Shown here in pieces: positions 7,743 to 14,813 of a stretch of DNA of 17,656 nt. Where the stretch lies: contig JBOGEN010000190.1 of the NCBI GenBank assembly GCA_050743265.1, positions 1-17,656 on the forward strand. Direction: 5' to 3'. Each line of letters begins with the position of its first letter. Position 1 is the first letter of the stretch. Source of the DNA: JBOGEN01 sp050743265. GTDB taxonomy: Bacteria; Actinomycetota; Actinomycetes; JBOGEN01. Under the pieces are notes generated by a model, which did no database searches, was not told the origin of the DNA, and worked only from the letters and a program-made list of their open reading frames with translations. The position numbers and the translations under genes are program-made.

Positions 7743-8648
7743 TCAGGCGACGTCGACCGCGGCCTCGGCCTGGGTGACGGCCTGTCTCCCGTAGCGCCGC
7801 GACTGGCGCCGCTCCAGCCAGACGGCGAGGTACGAGACAGACATGTTGAGTGAGATGTAGATGGCTGCCACGACGAGAGCCGTCGGGATGATGTTGAAGT
7901 TCGCGGTGTAGATGCCCTTGCCGGTTTGCACGAGCTCGTAGTACGCGATGACGAAGCCGAGCGAGGTGTCCTTGAGGGCCACCACGCACTGGCTGACGAT
8001 CGCCGGCAGCATGATCCGTACGGCCTGAGGCACCAGGATGAGCCGCATCACCTGCGACTTGCGCAGGCCCACCGAGTACGCGGCCTCGGCCTGTCCCCGG
8101 GAGACGGCGAGGATGCCGGCCCGGAACACCTCGGCCAGCACGGCCCCGTTGTAGAGCATGAGGCCGATGACGAGCGGGCCGAGCACGTCCATGTCCTCCG
8201 CCCCGAGGATCCCCGAGACGGTGGCCGGGACCGCGTCGTCCAGCGCGTCGCCGAACGCCTCGAACGACTCGGCGAAGCCGAGGTAGAGGAACAGGATCAG
8301 GAGCAGCAGGGGCACCGCACGGAAGAACTCGATCACCGTGGTGGCGGGAAGGCGTACCCACGCGCGTTCGGACAGCCGCGCCGTCGCGAACAGCGCACCG
8401 AACACGAGCGCGAGGACGATGGCGAGCGCGGCCGCCCGAATCGTCGCCCCCAGCCCGCGCGCCAGCGCCTCGAGGTAGGCCGGGTCCGTGAACGGCTCCC
8501 ACAGCTTGCCCTCGAACTGCCCCTCGGACGCCAGCTTCCAGACCGCAGCGGCGCAGATGGCGAGCACCGCCAGCGTGCCGAGAGTGCCGCCGATCCGCTG
8601 GCGGCGGCGGGCGCGTGGACCAGGGACGTCGTAGAGGACCGAGGTCAT
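7743..8648 (-). CDS. gluD: Glutamate/polar amino acid ABC importer permease (GluD-like)
   Basis: A 301-residue inner-membrane permease of the His/Glu/Gln type. An Arg-rich N-terminus leads into a first membrane segment, then the binding-protein-dependent transport domain. It carries the EAA loop EAAYSVGLRKSQVMRLILVP and the following QAVRIMLPAIVSQ that docks on the ATPase. GAEDMDVLGPLVIGLMLYNG in the middle is typical of GluD subunits. The ATG overlaps the GluC stop (ATGA), so the two permeases are coupled. The last codons (DVA-stop) abut the truncated S9 peptidase. The symbol rests on cluster order and similarity to corynebacterial gluABCD; the ligand is inferred. Confidence 0.88.
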   Translation of the reverse strand: MTSVLYDVPGPRARRRQRIGGTLGTLAVLAICAAAVWKLASEGQFEGKLWEPFTDPAYLEALARGLGATIRAAALAIVLALVFGALFATARLSERAWVRLPATTVIEFFRAVPLLLLILFLYLGFAESFEAFGDALDDAVPATVSGILGAEDMDVLGPLVIGLMLYNGAVLAEVFRAGILAVSRGQAEAAYSVGLRKSQVMRLILVPQAVRIMLPAIVSQCVVALKDTSLGFVIAYYELVQTGKGIYTANFNIIPTALVVAAIYISLNMSVSYLAVWLERRQSRRYGRQAVTQAEAAVDVA

Positions 8649-9292
8649 CGCACGATCGCCACCTTCGACTCGATCAGCCGAGCGATGCCGGCGAGGCTCA
8701 GCGTGATCAGCACGTACCCGGCGGCGAAGCCGAAGAAGATGGCGTAGATGTCGCCGGGGTTGTCACGGATGAACCCCTTCATGAGCGCGGTGGCCTCGAT
8801 GACGCCGAAGGCAGACGCGATCGAGGTGTTCTTCGCCAGGGCGATGAGGATGCTCACGAGTGGGGGGATGACCGTGCGGAACGCCTGCGGCAGCACGATC
8901 TGCCCGAGCGACTGCCCGAACGTCATGCCCACGGCGCGCGCCGCCTCCGACTGCCCGGTGGAGACCGCGTTCACGCCCGAGCGGACCGCCTCGCACACGA
9001 ACGACGCCGTGTAGAGGCTCAGCGCGATGCTCGCCCGGACGAAGAACGAGAGCTGGACGCCCAGCTCGGGCAGGCAGAAGACGACGAGAAGGAACACGAC
9101 GACCAGGGGGGTGTTCCGCGCCACGTTGACGTAGACCGTGCCGGCCGCCCGGAGCACCGGGACCGGGGAGACGCGCATGGCCCCGAGCACGGTGCCCAGC
9201 AGCAGCGCGATCACCGCCGAGGCGGCGAAGAGGGCCAACGTCGTCCGGAAGCCCTCGAGGATCTCCCCGAAGTTGTCGATCAGCACGTCCAC
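8645..9292 (-). CDS. gluC: Glutamate/polar amino acid ABC importer permease (GluC-like)
   Basis: A 215-residue permease with about five membrane segments. It opens MDVLIDNFGEILEGFRTTL and contains NVARNTPLVVVFLLV, standard for this family. The EAA loop is EAARAVGMTFGQSLGQIVLP. The GTG start at 9290-9292 is supported by GAGGTGAG about 9 bases upstream and by homology starting at residue 1. It follows the binding-protein gene by 56 bases and overlaps GluD by 4. It would form the heterodimeric channel with GluD. Confidence 0.9.
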   Translation of the reverse strand: MDVLIDNFGEILEGFRTTLALFAASAVIALLLGTVLGAMRVSPVPVLRAAGTVYVNVARNTPLVVVFLLVVFCLPELGVQLSFFVRASIALSLYTASFVCEAVRSGVNAVSTGQSEAARAVGMTFGQSLGQIVLPQAFRTVIPPLVSILIALAKNTSIASAFGVIEATALMKGFIRDNPGDIYAIFFGFAAGYVLITLSLAGIARLIESKVAIVR

Positions 9293-9348
9293 GCTGCGTC
9301 ACTCACCTCGTCGTGGCGCGAAACACCCCTGGCCGTCTGCCCTTCCCG

Positions 9349-10221
9349 TCAGCAGTTCGCGTCGACCTTCGGGGGCTCGGGCGTCTTCACGCCGGACTTG
9401 CCGAGCGTGTCCTCGAACGCCTGCTCCCAGGTGCCGTCCTCGTAGGACTTCTCGATCGTGTCCTGGAGGAACGTGCACATGGCGTCGTCGCCCTTCTTGA
9501 AGCCGATGCCGTAGCGCTCCTCGCTGAACTCGGGCCCGACGACCTGAAGCTCGTCAGGGGCGTCCGCCTCGTACCCGAGCAGGATCGCGCCGTCCGTGGT
9601 CACCGCGTCCACGGCGCCGCTCTTGAGCTGCTGCACGCACTCGGTGTACGTGGCGAACGGGACCGGCGTGGCGCCGTACTCCTTCTCGATCGTCTCGATC
9701 GACGTGGAGCCCTCTGCCGAGCACACCTTGATGCCCTTGGCGTCCTCCGGGCCCTTGATCTTGTTCTTGTCCTCCTCGCGGACGAGCAGCTGCTGCCCGG
9801 TCACGTAGTACGGACCGGCCTGGCCGACGATCGCCCGGCGCTCGGGGACGATCGAGTACGAGGCGAGGACCAGGTCGACCGTGCCCTTCTGGAGGAACGG
9901 CTCGCGGTTGTCCGACACCGTCTCCTTGAACTCGATGTCGTCCTCCTCGATGCCGAGCTCGGCGGCGACGTACTTGCCCATCTCGACGTCGAAGCCCTCG
10001 GGCTCCTGGGTGGCCGGGTCCATGAAGCCGATGCCGGGCTGGTCGATCTTGATCCCGATCGTGACCTTGCCGGCCTCGTTGAGCTTGGCCATCGTCGTCC
10101 CGGACTTGAACTTCGCGTCCGTGTTGGCCTCGGTCTCGCCGCCGTCGTCGCTGCCGCAGGCGGTCAGCCCGAAGGCCAGGAGAGGTGCCGCGAGCACCAT
10201 CCCGATCGTTCGCATCCCCAT
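9349..10221 (-). CDS. gluB: Glutamate ABC importer substrate-binding lipoprotein (GluB-like)
   Basis: A 290-residue type II binding protein (SBP_bac_3 family). The signal peptide MGMRTIGMVLAAPLLAFG ends in the lipobox LTAC with Cys22, followed by an acidic Asp/Gly/Glu linker. The mature domain contains GKVTIGIKIDQPGIGF, EGFDVEMGKYVAAELGI, NREPFLQKGTVDLVLASYSI and AGPYYVTGQQLLV, all close to actinobacterial GluB. An upstream in-frame ATG at 10254 would add 11 residues before the signal peptide. The ATG at 10219-10221 is preferred because AGAGAGGA lies 6 bases before it. Two cysteines (in KVCSAEGS and TYTECVQQ) may form the family disulphide. Confidence 0.92.
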   Translation of the reverse strand: MGMRTIGMVLAAPLLAFGLTACGSDDGGETEANTDAKFKSGTTMAKLNEAGKVTIGIKIDQPGIGFMDPATQEPEGFDVEMGKYVAAELGIEEDDIEFKETVSDNREPFLQKGTVDLVLASYSIVPERRAIVGQAGPYYVTGQQLLVREEDKNKIKGPEDAKGIKVCSAEGSTSIETIEKEYGATPVPFATYTECVQQLKSGAVDAVTTDGAILLGYEADAPDELQVVGPEFSEERYGIGFKKGDDAMCTFLQDTIEKSYEDGTWEQAFEDTLGKSGVKTPEPPKVDANC

Positions 10222-10292
10222 GGTGGTTCCTCTCTCGGTTCTGATCCCGGACATCGCACCGTGCGCGTAACCAGCCCCCTGTGCCCCGCCGC

Positions 10293-11075
10293 CTAGTGGC
10301 TGAGGATCTTCGACAGGAAGTCCCGCGCGCGGTCGCTGCGCGGGCTGGAGAAGAACTCGTGGGGCGAGTTCTCCTCCACGATCCGTCCGCCGTCCATGAA
10401 CACGACGCGGTTCGCGGCGGACTTCGCGAACCCCATCTCGTGGGTGATGACGATCATCGTCATGCCCTCGGAGGCGAGCCGGCGCATGGTGTCCAGCACC
10501 TCGTTGATCATCTCGGGGTCGAGCGCGGACGTGGGCTCGTCGAACATCATGATCTTGGGGTCCATCGCCAGTGCGCGCGCGATCGCGGCGCGCTGCTGCT
10601 GGCCGCCGGAGAGCTGCGCCGGCATCTTGTCGGCCTGGTCGGCGATGCCGACGTGGTCGAGCAGCTCACGACCCCGCCTCTCGGCCTCGGCCTTCGGGCG
10701 GCCCCGCACCTTGATCGGCCCGAGCGTGACGTTGTCGAGGATGCTCTTGTGGCTGAACAGGTTGAAGGACTGGAAGACCATGCCGACGTCCGAGCGCAGC
10801 CGGGCGAGGTCCTTGCCCTCCGCAGGCAGGGGCTCGCCGTCGACGCTGATCGTGCCGGAGTCGATCGGCTCGAGCCGGTTGATCGTCCGGCAGAGCGTGG
10901 ACTTGCCCGACCCGGACGGCCCGATCACGACGACGACCTCGCCGCGCTGGACCACCAGGTTGATGTCCTGGAGAACGTGCAGGTGCCCGAAGTACTTGTC
11001 CACGTGGTCCATGACCACCAGCGGGCGCTCGGTGTCCACGGGGGTCGCCGGGCCACGGGCTGAGGTCTCCGTCAT
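10293..11075 (-). CDS. gluA: Glutamate/polar amino acid ABC importer ATPase (GluA-like)
   Basis: A 260-residue ATPase of the polar amino acid uptake type. It has Walker A GPSGSGKST, Q-loop VGMVFQSFNLFSH, signature LSGGQQQRAAIARALA, Walker B IMMFDEPTSALDPEM, and switch His in VITHEMGFA. About 18 N-terminal residues (MTETSARGPATPVDTERP) precede the family core. It is the first gene of the leftward gluABCD operon and divergent from miaB. No Shine-Dalgarno sequence precedes the ATG at 11075. A TAGTTT hexamer 8 bases upstream suggests a leaderless transcript. Confidence 0.92.
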   Translation of the reverse strand: MTETSARGPATPVDTERPLVVMDHVDKYFGHLHVLQDINLVVQRGEVVVVIGPSGSGKSTLCRTINRLEPIDSGTISVDGEPLPAEGKDLARLRSDVGMVFQSFNLFSHKSILDNVTLGPIKVRGRPKAEAERRGRELLDHVGIADQADKMPAQLSGGQQQRAAIARALAMDPKIMMFDEPTSALDPEMINEVLDTMRRLASEGMTMIVITHEMGFAKSAANRVVFMDGGRIVEENSPHEFFSSPRSDRARDFLSKILSH

Positions 11076-11089
11076 GGCAGGGCAAACTA
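11076..11089 (-). promoter_or_regulatory. Candidate -10 element giving leaderless gluA mRNA
   Basis: On the minus strand TAGTTT (11084-11089) fits the actinobacterial TAnnnT -10 pattern and ends 8 bases before the gluA ATG, so transcription would start at or next to the A of ATG. No purine-rich ribosome site occurs in the bases just upstream. A weak -35-like TTACCG lies 16 bases further up (11106-11111). Confidence 0.35.
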
Positions 11090-11199
11090 CCCGCCCGGCG
11101 CGAGCCGGTAATCCCCACCTGGGTCACGATGCGGAAACGGGGCCTGTGGCTGCTCCCCGGCGGCCGGGTCCGGCAGTGCCCGCTCCGGGCGGCCGCCCC

Positions 11200-11211
11200 T
11201 ACCCTGGGGGA
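11200..11211 (+). promoter_or_regulatory. Candidate -10 element and ribosome site of miaB
   Basis: TACCCT (11200-11205, TAnnnT type) lies 9 bases before the miaB ATG and is followed immediately by GGGGGAG (11206-11212). If TACCCT is the -10 box, the transcript would start at about the start codon and the GGGGGAG would not be transcribed. If not, GGGGGAG is a short-spaced ribosome site. The sequence does not decide between them. Confidence 0.25.
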
Positions 11212-11214
11212 GCC

Positions 11215-12708
11215 ATGACGTCTCTGAACCCCGGCGCAGCCCGCACCTACGAGGTGCGGACGTACGGCTGCCAGATGAACGTCCACGACTCGGAGAGACT
11301 GGCGGGCCTGCTCGAGGACGCCGGGTACGTCCGGGCGCACGAGGGCGGCCCCGCGGATGTGGTCGTGTTCAACACCTGCGCGGTCCGGGAGAACGCCGAC
11401 AACCGCCTGTACGGCAACCTCGGCCACCTGCGTCCGGCCAAGACCGCGAACCCGGGCATGCAGATCGCAGTCGGCGGGTGCCTGGCGCAGAAGGACCAGG
11501 GCGAGATCACTCGGCGCGCCCCCTGGGTGGACGTGGTCTTCGGCACGCACAACATCGGGTCGCTGCCCGTCCTGCTCGAACGGGCCCGCGTCGCCGACGA
11601 GGCCCAGGTCGAGATCGCCGAGTCCCTCGAGGTCTTCCCGTCCACGCTGCCGACCCGGCGCCAGTCCCCGTACGCCGCGTGGGTGTCGATCAGCGTGGGC
11701 TGCAACAACACGTGCACGTTCTGCATCGTGCCCGCGCTGCGGGGGCGCGAGCGGGACCGTCGGCCCGGTGACGTCCTGGCCGAGGTCGAGGCACTCGTCG
11801 CCGAGGGTGTGCTCGAGGTGACGCTGCTGGGCCAGAACGTCAACTCGTACGGGGTGGAGTTCGGCGACAGGCGGGCGTTCGGCCGGCTGCTGCGCTCGTG
11901 CGGCGAGGTCGAGGGGCTCGAACGGGTCCGGTTCACCAGCCCCCATCCGGCGTTCTTCACCGACGACGTCCTGGCCGCGATGGCCGAGACGCCGAACGTG
12001 ATGCCGCAGCTGCACATGCCGCTGCAGTCCGGGTCGTCGCGGGTCCTGCGGGCGATGCGGCGCTCGTACCGCCAGGAGCGCTACCTGGGGATCATCGAGA
12101 AGGTCCGGGCGGCGATGCCGGACGCGGCGATCTCGACCGACATCATCGTGGGGTTCCCCGGCGAGACCGACGCCGACTTCGAGCAGACGCTCGACGTCGT
12201 CCGGGCATCCCGGTTCGCCCAGGCGTTCACGTTCCAGTACTCGACCCGACCCGGGACGCCGGCCGCGGACCTCGACGGCCGGGTGCCCAAAGCGGTCGTC
12301 CAGGAGCGGTACGACCGGCTGGTGGCCCTGCAGGAGGAGATCTCCTGGGCGGAGAACCGGCGTCAGGTCGGACGCCGCCTCGAGCTGCTCGTCGCCGAGG
12401 GTGAGGGCCGCAAGGACGCGGCCACCCGACGCCTGACCGGGCGCGCCCCGGACAACCGGCTCGTGCACTTCGCCCCGCCCGCTGACCGCGAGGTACGGCC
12501 CGGAGACGTGGTGACGGTCGAGGTCACGCGGGCCGCGCCGCACCACCTGGTGGCGGACGGGCCGACGCTCGAGGTCCGGCGTACGCGAGCGGGCGACGCG
12601 TGGGAGGCCCGCGCCGGGCGTGGTCCGGCGACGCGCGGGATCGCACTCGGAATGCCGACCGTGGGCGCCCCGCCGCCCGAGGCCATGCCGGCACCGGTCT
12701 GCGGCTGA
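11215..12708 (+). CDS. miaB: tRNA-2-methylthio-N6-dimethylallyladenosine synthase
   Basis: A 497-residue radical-SAM methylthiotransferase that adds the methylthio group to i6A37 of tRNAs reading UNN codons. The N-terminal UPF0004 domain holds three cluster cysteines: Cys19 (YGCQMN), Cys55 (FNTCAVRE) and Cys89 (GGCLAQK). The radical-SAM domain has Cys163, Cys167 and Cys170 (GCNNTCTFC). Further family stretches are LLGQNVNSYG, MPQLHMPLQSGSSRVLRAM and STDIIVGFPGET. A TRAM domain (RRLELLVAEG to VEVTRAAPHHLVADG) follows. About 40 extra Ala/Gly/Pro-rich residues close the protein. It leads the cluster containing miaA, which makes its substrate modification. Confidence 0.97.
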   Translation: MTSLNPGAARTYEVRTYGCQMNVHDSERLAGLLEDAGYVRAHEGGPADVVVFNTCAVRENADNRLYGNLGHLRPAKTANPGMQIAVGGCLAQKDQGEITRRAPWVDVVFGTHNIGSLPVLLERARVADEAQVEIAESLEVFPSTLPTRRQSPYAAWVSISVGCNNTCTFCIVPALRGRERDRRPGDVLAEVEALVAEGVLEVTLLGQNVNSYGVEFGDRRAFGRLLRSCGEVEGLERVRFTSPHPAFFTDDVLAAMAETPNVMPQLHMPLQSGSSRVLRAMRRSYRQERYLGIIEKVRAAMPDAAISTDIIVGFPGETDADFEQTLDVVRASRFAQAFTFQYSTRPGTPAADLDGRVPKAVVQERYDRLVALQEEISWAENRRQVGRRLELLVAEGEGRKDAATRRLTGRAPDNRLVHFAPPADREVRPGDVVTVEVTRAAPHHLVADGPTLEVRRTRAGDAWEARAGRGPATRGIALGMPTVGAPPPEAMPAPVCG

Positions 12709-12714
12709 GCGTCC

Positions 12715-13434
12715 GTGCTGCTCGCTGCCGCCCTCTGCCCGAGCCCTCCGCTGCTCGTTCCCGAGGTGGCCGCCGGTGCCGCGACCGAGCTGGACGGGAT
12801 GCGTACCGCGTGCGACGCCGCCGTCGGGCAAATGCTCGACGTCGGCGTCGGCCGGGTCACCGTGGTCGGCCCCGGGCCGCGAGCGACGTTCGAGTCGGGG
12901 GCGGCCGGCAGCCTGGGCCCGTACGGCGTGGACGTCCGGGTGGCGCTGGGCCCTGACGCCGGCGGCCCTGCCGCGCTCCCGCTCTCGCTCACCCTGGGCG
13001 CCTGGCTCCTCGCACGGGCCGGCTGGTCCGGGGCCGTGGACGCCCACGCCGTGCCCGAGGAGGCGACTCCCGACGAGTGCGCCGCGCTGGGGCGTCGGCT
13101 GGCCGGTGTCGAGCCGGGGCTGGGCCTTCTCGTGCTCGGGGACGGCAGCGCCCGGCGCTCACTGCAGGCGCCGGGCTACCTGGACCCGCGGGCGGAGGCG
13201 TTCGACGCGTCGGTGTCCCGTGCGCTGGCGGACGGGGATCCCGAGGCGCTGCTCGGGATCGACCCCGCCCTCGCCCGCGCGCTCCTGGCCGTCGGACGCC
13301 CGGCCTGGCAGGTGCTCGCCGGCGCGAGCCGCGGGAGCGGGACGACGTCGTCCCGGCACCGCGCGGAGCTGCTGCACGAAGCCTCACCGTACGGCGTGGG
13401 GTACCTCGTGGCGGTGTGGTGCCGCCCCGACTGA
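12715..13434 (+). CDS. Conserved protein, class III extradiol dioxygenase (LigB)-like fold
   Basis: A 239-residue Ala-rich protein of unknown function. It begins MLLAAALCPSPPLLVPEVA, which resembles the opening of LigB-type proteins, and ends with PAWQVLAGA and SPYGVGYLVAVW, two stretches conserved in the actinobacterial family found between miaB and miaA (Rv2728c in Mycobacterium tuberculosis, recalled from its position). Dioxygenase function is doubtful: I see no clear set of metal-binding His residues, and only His near the start and the C-terminus could serve. The GTG at 12715 is 6 bases after the miaB stop without a clear ribosome site, so coupled translation is likely. The conserved position suggests a role linked to tRNA modification or to a neighbouring process, but this is inference. 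Confidence 0.8.
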   Translation: MLLAAALCPSPPLLVPEVAAGAATELDGMRTACDAAVGQMLDVGVGRVTVVGPGPRATFESGAAGSLGPYGVDVRVALGPDAGGPAALPLSLTLGAWLLARAGWSGAVDAHAVPEEATPDECAALGRRLAGVEPGLGLLVLGDGSARRSLQAPGYLDPRAEAFDASVSRALADGDPEALLGIDPALARALLAVGRPAWQVLAGASRGSGTTSSRHRAELLHEASPYGVGYLVAVWCRPD

Positions 13435-13446
13435 GCCTGGTGATCG

Positions 13447-13779
13447 CTAGCCGCGACCCGAGGGACCCGGACCGGACGAGCCCGGACCGGGCGAGCCGGA
13501 ACCCGGGCATGCACCCGGGCCTGCACCCGGGCCCGACGAGCCGGGACCCGAGGGGCCGGGGTCGTTCGGGTCGCGCTTCACGTCGTCGTCAGGGGTGCCG
13601 TCGAAGCGGTCGAGGGATTCCTTCGCCTTGTCGGCGCCGGACCTCAGCCTGTCCGAGTGCTTTCCGCCCGTCCGGCGGTCAGCCGTGTCGGCGGCCTTGT
13701 CGATGCCCTGGGCGATCTTGTCGCCGTGCTTGTCGACGGCGTCCTTGGCCTGCTTACGGAACTTGTCCAACATGCCCAT
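13447..13779 (-). CDS. MT0933-type antitoxin-like small protein with Gly/Pro/Ser tail
   Basis: A 110-residue protein. Residues 1-57 (MGMLDKFRKQAKDAVDKHGD, then KIAQGIDKAADTADRRTGG and SDRLRSGADKAKESLD) are charged, amphipathic and helical. They match the actinobacterial small-protein family annotated as 'antitoxin' (PF14013, MT0933-like). After an acidic stretch (GTPDDDVKRDPNDP) the last 40 residues are nearly all Gly, Pro and Ser in GPGSSGPG-like repeats. No toxin gene is adjacent, so the toxin-antitoxin name should not be taken as function. Start choice is between ATG 13777-13779 and ATG 13771-13773. It lies opposite to and between the LigB-like gene and miaA, 12 bases from the end of the former. 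Confidence 0.72.
   Translation of the reverse strand: MGMLDKFRKQAKDAVDKHGDKIAQGIDKAADTADRRTGGKHSDRLRSGADKAKESLDRFDGTPDDDVKRDPNDPGPSGPGSSGPGAGPGACPGSGSPGPGSSGPGPSGRG
13450..13562. repeat. Low-complexity GC-rich imperfect repeats coding the Gly/Pro/Ser tail
   Basis: Short imperfect units of the CCCGGGC(C)/GACGAGCCCGGACC kind are repeated several times, including tandem TGCACCCGGGC copies near 13509-13529. They encode the GPGSSGPG tail of the small minus-strand protein. Slippage in such DNA probably makes the tail length variable between strains. Confidence 0.6.
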
Positions 13780-13835
13780 CGCCCCAGTCCACCACGCCTG
13801 GGGGGCCTTCGGTCAACCGTGCGACGATCGTCACC

Positions 13836-14759
13836 GTGAGTGCTCCGCCCGTCGTCGCCGTGGTGGGCCCGACGGCGTCCGGCAAGTCCGACCTGGCCGT
13901 TGACCTGGCGCTCCGGGTCGGTGGCGAGGTCGTCAACGCCGACGCGATGCAGCTGTACCGCGGCATGGACGTGGGGACGGCGAAGCTCAGCCTGCGACGG
14001 CGGCGCGGCGTGCCGCACCACCTGCTCGACGTGCTCGAGCCGAGCGCGCCGTCGAGCGTCGCCGAGTTCCAGCGGCTCGCCCGCGCCGTCCTGGACACGT
14101 TGCGTGCCCGGGGAGTCACTCCGATCCTCGTCGGGGGGTCGGGGCTGTACGTCCGTGCCGTGCTCGACGACCTCGAGTTCCCCGGCACGCGCCCCGAGGT
14201 GCGGCGACGGCTCGAGGCGGAGCTCGCCGCCGCCGGTGCTCCCGCGATGCACGCGCGGCTGCTCGCCGTCGACCCGGCGGCGGCTGCGGCGATCCTGCCG
14301 TCGAACGTCCGGCGGGTGGTGCGCGCGCTCGAGGTCGTCGAGATCACCGGGCGCCCGTTCTCCGCGACCCTGCCGGACCACCGCGCGGTCTACCCCGCCG
14401 TCCAGGTCGGTCTCGACGTGCCGCGCGACGTGCTCGACCGGCGTATCGAGGCCCGGGTCGACCTGATGTGGCGCGCCGGCCTCGTCGACGAGGTACGCCG
14501 GCTCGTGGGGCAGGGGCTCCGGGAGGGCCGGACGGCGAGCCGGGCGCTGGGGTACGCCCAGGTGATGCGCATGCTCGACGGGACAGGCTCCGAGGAGGAG
14601 GCCAGGGACGCCACCGTCCGCGCGACGCGCAGGTTCGCCCGGCGGCAGGACTCGTGGTTCCGTCGCGACCCGCGCGTGACCTGGCTGCCGTACGACGCGC
14701 CGGACCTGGTGGAGCGGGCCGAGGCCGTGCTGGCCTCGATGAGGCCCGCCCAGGCTTGA
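13836..14759 (+). CDS. miaA: tRNA dimethylallyltransferase
   Basis: A 307-residue enzyme that transfers the dimethylallyl group from DMAPP to N6 of A37 in tRNA, making the substrate of MiaB. It has the P-loop GPTASGKS (11-18), the substrate motif NADAMQLYRGMDVGTAK (34-50), GVPHHLLDVLEPS, ILVGGSGLYVRAVLDDLEFP, SNVRRVVRALEVVEITGRP, and the C-terminal SRALGYAQVMRML and RRFARRQDSWFRRDPRVTWL. The GTG at 13836 is chosen because the protein core starts a few residues later and no upstream in-frame start fits the family. No strong ribosome site is present. It is preceded by a short palindrome GACGATCGTC (13823-13832). Confidence 0.96.
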   Translation: MSAPPVVAVVGPTASGKSDLAVDLALRVGGEVVNADAMQLYRGMDVGTAKLSLRRRRGVPHHLLDVLEPSAPSSVAEFQRLARAVLDTLRARGVTPILVGGSGLYVRAVLDDLEFPGTRPEVRRRLEAELAAAGAPAMHARLLAVDPAAAAAILPSNVRRVVRALEVVEITGRPFSATLPDHRAVYPAVQVGLDVPRDVLDRRIEARVDLMWRAGLVDEVRRLVGQGLREGRTASRALGYAQVMRMLDGTGSEEEARDATVRATRRFARRQDSWFRRDPRVTWLPYDAPDLVERAEAVLASMRPAQA

Positions 14760-14813
14760 GGCAGCTGGCCGACCGCGAGGCCGGACGGTCACCGCGCGCC
14801 GTCGGCGCCTGGA

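Noticed and set aside
5392..8502. A minus-strand open frame of 1036 codons opposite the importer genes
   Set aside because: It is antisense to well-supported permease, binding-protein and permease genes. Its composition is Arg/Gly/Ala/His/Leu-rich, as expected for the complement of high-GC coding DNA, and it shows no domain apart from shadows.
9293..9348. An attenuating hairpin between gluB and gluC
   Set aside because: The 56-base gap was read on the minus strand and shows no stable inverted repeat.
9313..10296. Plus-strand frame of 327 codons opposite gluB
   Set aside because: It is rich in Leu, Asp, Val, Gly and Arg without domains, and lies exactly opposite a clear lipoprotein gene.
10396..13047. 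Very long frames through gluA, miaB and the LigB-like gene on both strands
   Set aside because: The plus frame is miaB with a meaningless N-terminal run through antisense gluA. The minus frame is a GC-rich shadow. Motifs and ribosome sites support the shorter genes only.
13447..13780. A toxin-antitoxin system around the antitoxin-like protein
   Set aside because: The flanking genes are a LigB-like protein and miaA. No small toxin frame with support lies within reach.
14760..14813. A rho-independent terminator in the convergent gap between miaA and the GGDEF-EAL gene
   Set aside because: GCGCCGTCGGCGC is present around 14797-14809, but the loop would be too small and no T-run follows on either strand.
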